Positions 1 through 7,203 of a stretch of 18,654 bases of DNA are shown in pieces. The stretch covers positions 1 through 18,654 of the forward strand of contig CAMWJQ010000017.1 in the NCBI GenBank assembly GCA_947174615.1. The letters run 5' to 3'. The translations under genes were made by a program, and so were the position numbers. The DNA is from an uncultured Lachnospiraceae bacterium (GTDB lineage Bacteria > Bacillota > Clostridia > Lachnospirales > Lachnospiraceae). A model generated the notes under the pieces. It had not been told where the DNA came from. It did not search any database and saw nothing but the letters and a program-made list of their open reading frames with translations. Position 1 is the first letter of the stretch; every line of letters begins with the position of its first letter.

Positions 1-437
1 GTGTTAATAATGCTTGTATAAAGTGCGTCGGGAACAAAATCCAAAAGGAAAGGAGGCGCTGTTAAAATCTTCTCATTGTCTTATTAGCTTGTGCTGATAA
101 CACAAAAATATTTTTCCAATCTTTTCACAATACAATCCAATATTGTGTACATAATGTTCTGACAGCTTTATGAAGTTTATATATCACGAATAAAACTTTT
201 GGTCTTTTGCATGTATGTGATCAGTTTTGCAGTCCGGTCTGTGTCGGCTTGATGAATGGACCCCTCTGTGCACGCCACACAGACTGTTTCAGCACATCCC
301 ATTTTGGCAGAAATGGCATTGCTAACAAGACAATTATAGTTTATCATATGCAGCACAAAAATGATAGGGACTTTTTTTGGAAGTATATTGAATTTTTTTG
401 TGTACTTCATGTCAAAATTTTGTTATAATGAGAACAA
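1..437. other. Intergenic region with several hairpins, no convincing gene
   Basis: No open frame here has a good start, SD and protein-like composition. A frame open from the window edge to a TAA at 63-65 could be the C-terminus of an upstream gene, but this is not supported by anything else. A weak hairpin TTGTG/CACAA (89-105) followed by a T-rich stretch may be that gene's terminator. Further dyads are CACAATA/TATTGTG (126-132 / 141-147), an 11-bp stem with one bulge (237-248 / 274-284, 25-nt loop) and CCATTT/AAATGG (299-304 / 311-316). I recognise no known riboswitch or ncRNA family. Confidence 0.5.
421..429 (+). promoter_or_regulatory. Extended -10 promoter of the GH18 gene
   Basis: The sequence TGTTATAAT is a perfect extended -10 (TGN plus TATAAT). 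No good -35 hexamer lies at the right distance, which fits an extended -10 promoter. The predicted transcript start near 436 leaves a very short leader before the SD GGGAGG at 440-445. Confidence 0.55.
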
Positions 438-452
438 TTGGGAGGTATCCGT

Positions 453-2171
453 ATGAAAAAACGCATAATGACGGTGCTGGTGCCGATTGTTCTCATTTTT
501 CTTGTGATTGCAGTGGCACTTGGAAGCCAGATCTTTGAACGCTTTTCTTATTCAAAGAATCAGGCGGATTTAAATGAATATTTCCAGCTTGCGCAGGGGG
601 ACGATGTGGCGATGGTGGTGCAGGATGCGCTTGTCGGGGAGAAGGCGCTTCTTCGGGACGGTGTCGTCTATTTTTCGCTCTCGACGGTCGAGACATATTT
701 TACAGACCGTTTTTATGTAAATAGCATGGAACAGGTATTGGTGTTTACGACAGACACGGATATCATACAAATTCATATCGGGGATGACAGTAATGTGATG
801 TATGTGTCCGGCGCAGGGCAGGAGCTTGATTACCAGGCGGCTTTCTACGAAGGGGATACGCTCTATATCGCGGCGGACTATGTGAAGCGGTACGCTAATT
901 TTGAGTATGAGGTGTATGATGAGCCGCTGCACATGCAGGTCTATACCGTGTGGGGCAGTTACACGGAGGCAGAGATTGCCAAGAAGACGGCACTGCGCTA
1001 TCAGGGCGGCATCAAGAGCGATATATTAGTACAGCTTGCGGCAGGTGATGTGGTGACAGTGCTTGACCGGATGGAGAAGTGGTCGAAGGTCAAGACAGAG
1101 GACGCCTATATCGGCTATGTGGAGAACAAATTCTTAAAGGGTGAGAAGCAGGCGGAGCGGACATGCGATACTGGATTTCAGGAGCTTGTGTATAATAACG
1201 TCCAGAAGGAGGGCATGATCAATCTCACGTTTCATCAGGTGTTTGAAGATGTCGGGGGGGATTATCTTGCCAGGGCGCTCAGCTCGACCAAAGGAGTCAA
1301 CGTTGTGGCGCCGACGTGGTTTCGGCTGAACAACAACAGCGGAGATTTTGGCAGTCTTGCGAATGCCTCCTATGTGGCGAAGGCGCATGAGCTTGGCGTT
1401 GAGGTCTGGGCATTGGTGACGGATGTGGACAGTATGGACCAGTTTGGCGTGGAGATTGATTTTGTGGAGCTGCTCTCGTCGTCTGCAAATCGCAGGCATT
1501 TAATCGAAGGGCTGATGGCACAGGTTGACAGCTATGGGCTGGACGGTATCAATATTGACTTTGAGAAAGTGCGCAGTGACTCAGGCATTCATTTTGTACA
1601 GTTCTTGCGGGAGCTTTCGATAGAGACCAGAAAGCGTGGGGTGGTCCTCTCGGTGGACAACTATGTTCCGTCGGATTATACGGCGCATTACAACCGCAAA
1701 GAACAGGGAATTGTCGCGGACTACATTATTATTATGGGCTATGATGAGCACTATGTAGGCGGCGGGGCAGCAGGTTCCAACGCATCGATTACATTTGTGG
1801 AGGACGGCATTGCTGCCACCAAAGAGGTTGTGCCCGCGGAGAAGATTATCAATGCAATCCCGTTTTATACAAGGGTGTGGGAGTCTGGACCGGATGGACT
1901 CAAGGCGTCAACACTCACGATGAATGCGCAGGCAGACTGGGTTGCGAGAAACGGAGTGACTCCGGCATGGGTGGAAGAATACTGCCAAAATTACGCGGAG
2001 TATCAGGAGAATGATACACTGTATCAGTGCTGGCTGGAGGATGTGGAATCAATCCGCGTGAAGCTGCAGGTCATGCAGAGTCAGGGCATCAAAGGAGTGG
2101 CGAGCTGGAAGCTTGGGCTGGAGGTGCCGGCTGTGTGGGACGTGATCGCAGCGTATATAGGACAGGCGTAG
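453..2171 (+). CDS. Membrane-anchored GH18-family protein with SH3 domain (YaaH/SleL-like)
   Basis: 572 residues from the ATG at 453, which follows SD GGGAGG; an in-frame TTG at 438 lies before the SD and is rejected. Residues about 5-25 form one hydrophobic segment, so the protein is probably anchored outside the membrane. Residues about 40-160 resemble the copper-amine-oxidase-N-like stalk often found in secreted clostridial proteins, about 162-232 look like a bacterial SH3 domain, and about 243-570 are a GH18 barrel. The catalytic DxxxxDxE signature is visible as D364-G-I-N-I-D369-F-E371, so the enzyme should be active. GH18 proteins of this architecture act on N-acetylglucosamine-containing polymers such as spore cortex peptidoglycan or chitin; the substrate here is inferred only. 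It stands alone between its own promoter and terminator. Confidence 0.85.
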   Translation: MKKRIMTVLVPIVLIFLVIAVALGSQIFERFSYSKNQADLNEYFQLAQGDDVAMVVQDALVGEKALLRDGVVYFSLSTVETYFTDRFYVNSMEQVLVFTTDTDIIQIHIGDDSNVMYVSGAGQELDYQAAFYEGDTLYIAADYVKRYANFEYEVYDEPLHMQVYTVWGSYTEAEIAKKTALRYQGGIKSDILVQLAAGDVVTVLDRMEKWSKVKTEDAYIGYVENKFLKGEKQAERTCDTGFQELVYNNVQKEGMINLTFHQVFEDVGGDYLARALSSTKGVNVVAPTWFRLNNNSGDFGSLANASYVAKAHELGVEVWALVTDVDSMDQFGVEIDFVELLSSSANRRHLIEGLMAQVDSYGLDGINIDFEKVRSDSGIHFVQFLRELSIETRKRGVVLSVDNYVPSDYTAHYNRKEQGIVADYIIIMGYDEHYVGGGAAGSNASITFVEDGIAATKEVVPAEKIINAIPFYTRVWESGPDGLKASTLTMNAQADWVARNGVTPAWVEEYCQNYAEYQENDTLYQCWLEDVESIRVKLQVMQSQGIKGVASWKLGLEVPAVWDVIAAYIGQA

Positions 2172-2176
2172 CAGAA

Positions 2177-2211
2177 GAAAAAGGGGTGTCTGAGACAGGC
2201 AGCCCTTTTTT
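2177..2211 (+). terminator. Rho-independent terminator of the GH18 gene
   Basis: AAAAAGGG and CCCTTTTT form the outer stem, with an inner TGTC-TGA-GACA stem-loop, and a T-run follows directly. It starts a few bases after the stop codon. Confidence 0.85.
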
Positions 2212-2298
2212 AGTGCACTTGTATCATTTAGGAAGTTATTTTTGTGTTCAGAGTTCTATTCGATCCGATGTATTCAGTATAAATGATTTATAGGGTAC

Positions 2299-2327
2299 TT
2301 GACAACGTAGGCGCAAGTATATATAAT
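2299..2327 (+). promoter_or_regulatory. Consensus sigma-A promoter of the metal ABC operon
   Basis: TTGACA (2299-2304) and TATAAT (2322-2327) are both perfect and separated by 17 bp. The predicted start is near 2334, about 100 nt before the first gene. Such a strong promoter implies tight repression, see the palindrome at 2335-2349. Confidence 0.85.
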
Positions 2328-2334
2328 TGTAAAA

Positions 2335-2349
2335 TGCAAATGATTTGCA
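2335..2349. promoter_or_regulatory. Fur/Zur-family-like operator (7-1-7 palindrome)
   Basis: TGCAAATGATTTGCA is a perfect 7-1-7 inverted repeat placed on the transcription start of the metal importer promoter. The 7-1-7 geometry is the known arrangement of Fur/Zur/PerR boxes; the half-site differs from the B. subtilis Zur half-site. Repression by a zinc-sensing regulator is inferred from geometry, position and the operon's function. Confidence 0.6.
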
Positions 2350-2436
2350 AATTATACTGATTTGGCATCAGGAATTTTATGATAAGAATGGTTCAGCGTT
2401 TGAATGATGTATGATAAAGGATGTTTGGAGAGGATT

Positions 2437-3513
2437 ATGAAGCCGAAGGAGACTGTGATCTATAAAGTTTTATCCGTAGCTGTGGCACTGATTTTGGGTA
2501 TGGGGATACTGTCTGGCTGTGCGGACAGCACTATATTGGACACAGAGGACGATCGTCTGCGCATTGTCTGCACAACGTTTCCGCAGTATGACTGGACGGC
2601 AGAGCTGATTCGGGGAAATGAGGCGCAGATCTCACTGACACTGCTGATGGACAAAGGCGGCGATCTTCACAATTTTCAGCCGTCGGCGCTCGATATTGCA
2701 CGGGTATCGGCATGCGATCTTTTTATCTATGTGGGCGGAGAGTCGGACGGCTGGGTGGAGGATGCGCTTACGGAATCCGTCAATCCGGATATGCGTGTTC
2801 TGAATATGATGGAAGCCGTTCATGGGCGGCTTGTCGAGGAGGAGCATGTGGAAGGGCTTGATACAGCGCAGTTTAGCGCGTTCATGGACGGCTTCCATGG
2901 AAATAAGGGATTCAATGAAGGCGTTCATGGAGAGGGTGCGGGACATGATGCGCACGAGGGACATGACCATGGACAGGAATATGATGAACATGTCTGGCTG
3001 TCTTTGAGAAATGCGGAGATGATTGTGGAGGAGATTGCGGCAGAGCTGGCAGTGATGGACAGCAAAAACGCCGAACTATATCAAAGGAACTGTGACAGAT
3101 ACACCGCTGCACTGCGTGCGCTGGATATTCAGTTTGAGCAGGCAGTACGCGACGGGAAGCGGGACACCCTGCTTTTTGCGGATCGATTTCCGTTTCGCTA
3201 TTTTGTGGAGGATTACGGGCTGAACTATTATGCTGCTTTTAACGGATGCAGTGCGGAGACAGAGGCAGGGTTTGGCACAGTGGCGTTTCTGACAGACAAG
3301 ATGGATGCGTTGGGACTTCAATTTGTGATTGTGCTGGATGGGTCAGATGACCGGCTGGCGCGGGTGGTGATCGAAAATACGCGTGCTGGAAACCAGCAGG
3401 TCTGCATATTCAATTCGATGCAGTCCGTCTCGCACAGGGAGTTGAGAGCGGGGGTTAGCTATCTGAATGCGATGGAGGAGAATTTAAAGGCGCTTCGAAA
3501 GCTGTTGGCATGA
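2437..3513 (+). CDS. znuA: Zinc/manganese ABC transporter substrate-binding lipoprotein
   Basis: 358 residues from the ATG at 2437, which has SD GGAGAGG at 2427-2433; upstream in-frame ATGs lack an SD. A signal peptide ends in a lipobox LSGC (25-28), so it is a lipoprotein on the outer face of the membrane. It belongs to the cluster A-I (ZnuA/TroA) binding proteins. Likely metal ligands are H78 in DLHNFQPS and H185 in DEHVW. The third position, usually His, appears to be Asp (D249 in FADRFPFRY). Residues 154-178 form a His/Asp/Glu-rich loop typical of zinc-binding members. The ATPase and permease genes follow directly, and the Zur-like box upstream supports zinc as substrate; manganese cannot be excluded from sequence alone. 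Confidence 0.9.
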   Translation: MKPKETVIYKVLSVAVALILGMGILSGCADSTILDTEDDRLRIVCTTFPQYDWTAELIRGNEAQISLTLLMDKGGDLHNFQPSALDIARVSACDLFIYVGGESDGWVEDALTESVNPDMRVLNMMEAVHGRLVEEEHVEGLDTAQFSAFMDGFHGNKGFNEGVHGEGAGHDAHEGHDHGQEYDEHVWLSLRNAEMIVEEIAAELAVMDSKNAELYQRNCDRYTAALRALDIQFEQAVRDGKRDTLLFADRFPFRYFVEDYGLNYYAAFNGCSAETEAGFGTVAFLTDKMDALGLQFVIVLDGSDDRLARVVIENTRAGNQQVCIFNSMQSVSHRELRAGVSYLNAMEENLKALRKLLA

Positions 3514-3528
3514 TGGGAGGACAGGAGT

Positions 3529-4230
3529 ATGGCATTTATTCAGTGCGAAAATCTGGTATTGGGCTATGAGGGAACGCCTGTTGCAGAGCATATCAGCTTT
3601 TCGGTCGAGAAGGGGGATTACCTGTGTATTGTGGGTGAAAATGGCGCGGGCAAGAGCACCTTGATGAAGACGCTATTGGGGCTTACGCCGCTGATGGGCG
3701 GACGCATTGTATATGGTGATGGGCTGGAGGCACATGCGATTGGATATCTTCCGCAGCAGACTTTTGTGCAGAAGGATTTTCCGGCATCGGTGTGGGAGAT
3801 TGTGCTGTCCGGCACACTTTCACAGTGTGGGTGGAGACCGTTTTTTCAGAGAGCACAAAAGCAGCTTGCAGAGGTAAATATGCGGCGCATGGATATCTGG
3901 GATCTGAGGAAAGAGTGTTACCGAAATCTCTCTGGAGGGCAGCAGCAGCGTGTGCTTCTTGCAAGGGCGCTCTGCGCATCTTCGAAGCTGTTAGTGCTGG
4001 ATGAGCCGGTGACAGGACTGGACCCAAGAGTGACAGTAGAGTTTTATCAGCTGATCAGAACGCTGAATCAAGAGGGGCTGACAATCATTATGGTATCGCA
4101 TGATATTCACGCCGCAGTGAAGTACGCCAGCCATATTCTGCATATAGAGAAGGAGAAATCTTTTATTGGCACGACTGCGGAATATCAAAAAAGTGATTTT
4201 TGGAGAGAATTGGGAGGGGAAAGCGTGTGA
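3529..4230 (+). CDS. znuC: Zinc/manganese ABC transporter ATP-binding protein
   Basis: 233 residues, the usual length. Walker A is GENGAGKST (36-44), the Q-loop sits around LPQQ (74-77), the ABC signature is LSGGQQQR (134-141), Walker B is LLVLDEP (154-160), and a switch His lies in MVSHDIH. It hydrolyses ATP on the cytoplasmic face to drive metal import with the permease encoded next. It starts 15 nt after the binding-protein gene behind GGGAGG, and its stop codon overlaps the permease start, so the three are one operon. Assignment to the metal-importer subgroup rests on the neighbours as much as on the sequence. Confidence 0.93.
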   Translation: MAFIQCENLVLGYEGTPVAEHISFSVEKGDYLCIVGENGAGKSTLMKTLLGLTPLMGGRIVYGDGLEAHAIGYLPQQTFVQKDFPASVWEIVLSGTLSQCGWRPFFQRAQKQLAEVNMRRMDIWDLRKECYRNLSGGQQQRVLLARALCASSKLLVLDEPVTGLDPRVTVEFYQLIRTLNQEGLTIIMVSHDIHAAVKYASHILHIEKEKSFIGTTAEYQKSDFWRELGGESV

Positions 4231-5081
4231 ATGAATCAATGGGAATCATGGAGACGCTGCAATTTTATCTGGCTTATCCGTTTGTGCGGTATGCGCTCAT
4301 TGTCGGAACTTTGATTGCACTCTGTGCGGCGCTGCTTGGCGTCACATTGGTGCTCAAGCGGTTTTCTTATATCGGTGATGGGTTGTCCCATGTGGCGTTT
4401 GGGGCGCTTGCGGTGGCGACGCTTTTTGATCTGGGCAGCACTTCCGTAGTGGTTATGCCAGTGACGGTTCTTGCGGCAATCCTGATTCTTCGGACGGGGC
4501 AGAATCCGAAAATTCATGGCGATGCGGCGATAGCGATGCTCTCTGTCGGCTCGCTTGCTGTCGGGTATCTGGTAATGAATCTGTTTTCTACGTCAGCAAA
4601 TATTTCTGGCGATGTGTGCAGCACGCTTTTTGGTTCGACCTCGATTCTGACATTGACCAAAGCTGAGGTATGGCTGTGTGTGGTGATGTCTGTGATCGTG
4701 GTGGCAGTGTTTGTCTTTTTGTTCAATCGTATTTTTGCAGTGACATTTGATGAGAATTTTGCGCGGGCAACGGGATTGAAGGCTGGTTTCTACAATAATT
4801 TAATTGCGGTGGTCACAGCGGTCATTATCGTGCTTGCGATGAATTTGGTGGGATCGCTGCTGATTTCAGCGCTGGTGATTTTTCCGGCATTGTCTGCGAT
4901 GCGTGTGATTCAGAATTTTAAGGGCGTAGTCTGCTATGCCGCGGTATTGTCCGTAGGGTGTGCGCTGGCAGGGATTGTGCTGTCTATTCTTTTCTCAACC
5001 CCTGTCGGTGCAACCATTGTGGCGGCAGAGATCGTTGTGTTTTTTATGAATTGTGTGATAGGAGAACTGATCAGAAGATGA
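4227..5081 (+). CDS. znuB: Zinc/manganese ABC transporter permease (ABC-3 family)
   Basis: 284 residues from a GTG start that overlaps the ATPase stop as GTGA, with SD GGGAGGGG at 4212-4219. An upstream in-frame TTG at 4200 lies inside the ATPase gene before the SD and is less likely. The protein is hydrophobic throughout with about eight or nine membrane segments, as in the ZnuB/MntB family; the conserved segment around VLKRFSYIGDGLSHVAFGALA is a family hallmark. It forms the membrane channel. The 4-nt overlap suggests translational coupling to the ATPase. The operon ends in the hairpin at 5091-5130. Confidence 0.93.
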   Translation: MNESMGIMETLQFYLAYPFVRYALIVGTLIALCAALLGVTLVLKRFSYIGDGLSHVAFGALAVATLFDLGSTSVVVMPVTVLAAILILRTGQNPKIHGDAAIAMLSVGSLAVGYLVMNLFSTSANISGDVCSTLFGSTSILTLTKAEVWLCVVMSVIVVAVFVFLFNRIFAVTFDENFARATGLKAGFYNNLIAVVTAVIIVLAMNLVGSLLISALVIFPALSAMRVIQNFKGVVCYAAVLSVGCALAGIVLSILFSTPVGATIVAAEIVVFFMNCVIGELIRR

Positions 5082-5090
5082 TCCTAAATA

Positions 5091-5130
5091 AATCGGATGT
5101 CGGAAAGCGCGCTGTTTCCGACATCCGATT
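5091..5130. terminator. Strong hairpin, probable bidirectional terminator
   Basis: AATCGGATGTCGGAAA and its exact complement form a 16-bp perfect stem with an 8-nt loop. It lies 9 nt after the permease stop. The minus-strand exit is T-rich (TTTATTT), so it may also stop transcripts of the convergent chemoreceptor gene; the plus-strand exit has only a short T stretch. Confidence 0.75.
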
Positions 5131-5201
5131 CGTTTATCACTTGGAGAAAGACTGTCAGCATAGCTGATAGGAGCTGCCCGATTATGATGACCGGGAGCAG
5201 G

Positions 5202-6665
5202 TTATTGCGTGTTGAGCACGGAGGAGAGCTGGTTGATGCCGCCCTTGACATCCTCCATGTACTTGAGGATATTTTCCACGCCCGCTGCCTGTTCTTCCGT
5301 GGAAGCGCTGATGTCTGTAGTATTCTGAACGGCTTCCTGTGAGATGTCCTCCACACTCTGCATTGCCTGCTGCAGGCGGTCTTTGATGGTGATGATATTT
5401 TCGAGCTCCTGTTTTAACAGGTTGGTGACTGCGATCACTTCCTCGGAGGAGGTCAGCATATTACGAAAGATTTCAATGGTATGTTCAAGCCTTTCATTGG
5501 ATTCCATCGCAATGACCGTGTTGTTGTCGATGACCTTGTTGATCTCTGCCACACTCGAAATAACGTCTTTTAAGATGGTGTCAATCTTGTGTGTAGCTGA
5601 TGCGGACTCTGCGGACAGAGAGTTGATCTCATCTGCTACCACAGCAAACCCTTTGCCGGCTTCTCCGGCTCTTGCAGCCTCAATCGCCGCATTGAGGGCA
5701 AGGAGATTGGTCTGTTTGGCAATCTGACCGATGCTCTCAATGATCTCTACGATGGAGCTGGACTTTTGCGCTAACAGCGCCACACCCTCGGATGCTGTCT
5801 TGGTGGAGGAGATATTTTCCTCAAACTTCTTGGAGAGTTCACGGATGGCGCTGATGCCTTCATCATTCTTTTCTTTTAATTGTTTGATGTTCTCCATTGT
5901 CTGTACGACGCGGTCCTCGGAGTTGACGATCTTATCGTTCAGGTCATTAAAAATCTCAAGGCTTCCCCTTACTTGGTCGATCTGAAGGTTTGCACTGGTA
6001 GAAATCTCAGCGGTGGAGGAGGCGATGCCTGATGTACTCTGCTCAAAATCATGCAGTGCATCATAGATTCTGGTGGAGGACTGCTGCAGGTCGCCGACTG
6101 CCGTTCTGACATTCTGCAGCAAAGCTTCCTCCTCGGATTCCTTCTTCTCCACTGCAGAGAACAGCGCGTGTGCACGGACAACGATAAACACAGCGACAAT
6201 GATTGCAAGCGCATAGACCATCCAGATAAAAATCCAGATAGAAAGTGTGTACATGGCAAAATACGCTTTGGGAAACAAAATCATCGCAAGTACATTGGCG
6301 ATGACGGTAGAGGCAGCACATACCTTGATGACCGACAGGTCGTAGTACGGTACAGCCATAAATAAAATCAGAAAATAGGCTTCCACCATCGCTCCGAAGA
6401 CGGCGGGTGTGCCGACGACGATCGTTGCGGCGCCCATGATGGGCAGGATCGAGATATAGAGGTATTTGGCGTATTTGCCAAGTACCTTTTCAAAAAGCCT
6501 GATAAGCAGGCTGCACCCAATCATGGACAAGGCAATGGCATCCCGCGCCTGCCCGCCGTTAAATAACAGCACATACACAAAAGCGACAATTGGTATGATG
6601 TCCATGAATATGAACATGATGAGGTTCATCTGCTTTTCCTCATTTTTTAATACTGCTAAATTCAT
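5202..6665 (-). CDS. Methyl-accepting chemotaxis-like protein with six N-terminal TM segments
   Basis: 487 residues from the ATG at 6665 (minus strand), preceded by AGAGAGG; a second in-frame ATG twelve codons on (6629) has GAGG before it and remains possible. Residues about 14-163 contain six hydrophobic segments with very short loops and no extracellular ligand domain. No HAMP domain is visible between the last helix and the signalling region. The C-terminal half is a typical MCP coiled coil whose hairpin tip is clear (IGQIAKQTNLLALNAAIEAA, followed by RAGEAGKGFAVVADEI). The family signals through CheW/CheA; none is encoded in this window. The integral membrane part may sense membrane state, energy or a small hydrophobic ligand (inference). 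It ends convergently with the metal transporter operon. Confidence 0.9.
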   Translation of the reverse strand: MNLAVLKNEEKQMNLIMFIFMDIIPIVAFVYVLLFNGGQARDAIALSMIGCSLLIRLFEKVLGKYAKYLYISILPIMGAATIVVGTPAVFGAMVEAYFLILFMAVPYYDLSVIKVCAASTVIANVLAMILFPKAYFAMYTLSIWIFIWMVYALAIIVAVFIVVRAHALFSAVEKKESEEEALLQNVRTAVGDLQQSSTRIYDALHDFEQSTSGIASSTAEISTSANLQIDQVRGSLEIFNDLNDKIVNSEDRVVQTMENIKQLKEKNDEGISAIRELSKKFEENISSTKTASEGVALLAQKSSSIVEIIESIGQIAKQTNLLALNAAIEAARAGEAGKGFAVVADEINSLSAESASATHKIDTILKDVISSVAEINKVIDNNTVIAMESNERLEHTIEIFRNMLTSSEEVIAVTNLLKQELENIITIKDRLQQAMQSVEDISQEAVQNTTDISASTEEQAAGVENILKYMEDVKGGINQLSSVLNTQ

Positions 6666-6793
6666 AACAAACACCTCTCTCTAAAAAAATATGTACATCA
6701 ACAAACCGCTTGCTGTGACAATATAAATGACACTACTATAATACATTTTGGATAAAATAGTGATTAATGCACAAAAAAGAGTGAGAAAGGAAG

Positions 6794-6823
6794 AAAAAAA
6801 TCAGCGACTGAAATTGTCGCTGA
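6794..6823 (-). terminator. Rho-independent terminator of the 30-residue peptide gene
   Basis: Read on the minus strand, TCAGCGAC and GTCGCTGA form a perfect 8-bp stem with a 7-nt loop followed by seven T. It begins five bases after the TAA of the small ORF at 6829, which strongly supports that ORF as a real transcription unit. Confidence 0.85.
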
Positions 6824-6828
6824 CCGAA

Positions 6829-6921
6829 TTATTTCTTCTTTTTCTTGATTGCCTGATAGATCGCAATACCTGCTATTATAACAAAAGCAATAGTGACTAT
6901 TAATTCGAGATTTTCGTACAT
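6829..6921 (-). CDS. Small single-TM peptide, 30 residues, possible toxin-like or membrane-modulator peptide
   Basis: A 30-residue ORF on the minus strand starting at 6921 and ending at a TAA at 6829-6831. It has an excellent SD (GGAGGTGGAG just before the start), a promoter candidate upstream (6958-6986) and a strong terminator right after the stop. The peptide begins MYENLELIV, continues as about 18 hydrophobic residues (TIAFVIIAGIAIY), and ends in a five-lysine tail, so it should sit in the membrane with the Lys tail in the cytoplasm. Size, single TM and Lys-rich end resemble type I toxins and holin-like small proteins of Firmicutes, but I recognise no named family. No antisense antitoxin RNA could be demonstrated. 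Its own complete expression signals make it much more likely real than chance. Confidence 0.7.
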   Translation of the reverse strand: MYENLELIVTIAFVIIAGIAIYQAIKKKKK

Positions 6922-6957
6922 TTATTCTCCACCTCCAATCTGTATATTTTCGACATA

Positions 6958-6986
6958 ATTTTATCATATCTGCACAGCAATTACAA
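6958..6986 (-). promoter_or_regulatory. Promoter candidate for the 30-residue peptide gene
   Basis: On the minus strand TTGTAA (6981-6986) and TAAAAT (6958-6963) are separated by 17 bp. The predicted start near 6951 gives a leader of about 30 nt carrying the SD. Confidence 0.5.
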
Positions 6987-7152
6987 CATTTATTATGTAA
7001 TAAGTCGAAATTTTTCGCTTAAAAGTATGATATAGCGCTTGATTTGCCTGATTTTGATACAGTTTTGTTTATGAAATGCATAGACAAAGCATTTCTGGCT
7101 AATTTGAAAGAGGGGCATGAGGTAATCTGGACAAACATTGAAGTCATGGAAA

Positions 7153-7181
7153 AAATATTTTTGACATAGTATTTATAGAGT
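7153..7181 (+). promoter_or_regulatory. Possible sigma-E-like promoter of cwlD
   Basis: AAATATT (7153-7159), 14 bp, then TATAGAGT (7174-7181) partly matches the sporulation sigma-E pattern KMATATT-N14/15-CATACAnT, with two -10 mismatches. The start near 7188 would keep the SD (7193-7198) in the transcript. A sigma-A reading (TTGACA 7161-7166, TATCTA 7184-7189) would start inside the SD and is less sensible. cwlD is sigma-E controlled in B. subtilis, which supports this reading. Confidence 0.35.
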
Positions 7182-7203
7182 CCTATCTATGTGGAGAGAA
7201 CCT

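Noticed and set aside
207..428. 73-codon plus-strand ORF before the GH18 gene
   Set aside because: No SD, Cys/Phe/His-rich composition, runs across hairpins and the -10 box; an overlapping minus-strand ORF is equally poor.
5131..5201. Second hairpin after the chemoreceptor stop (CTGCCCG / CGGGAGCAG)
   Set aside because: Two-base bulge and no T-run; the 16-bp stem at 5091-5130 is the better terminator.
6764..6967. 67-codon minus-strand ORF over the small peptide gene
   Set aside because: Different frame, runs through the terminator and promoter, and lacks an SD; the 30-codon frame fits all signals instead.
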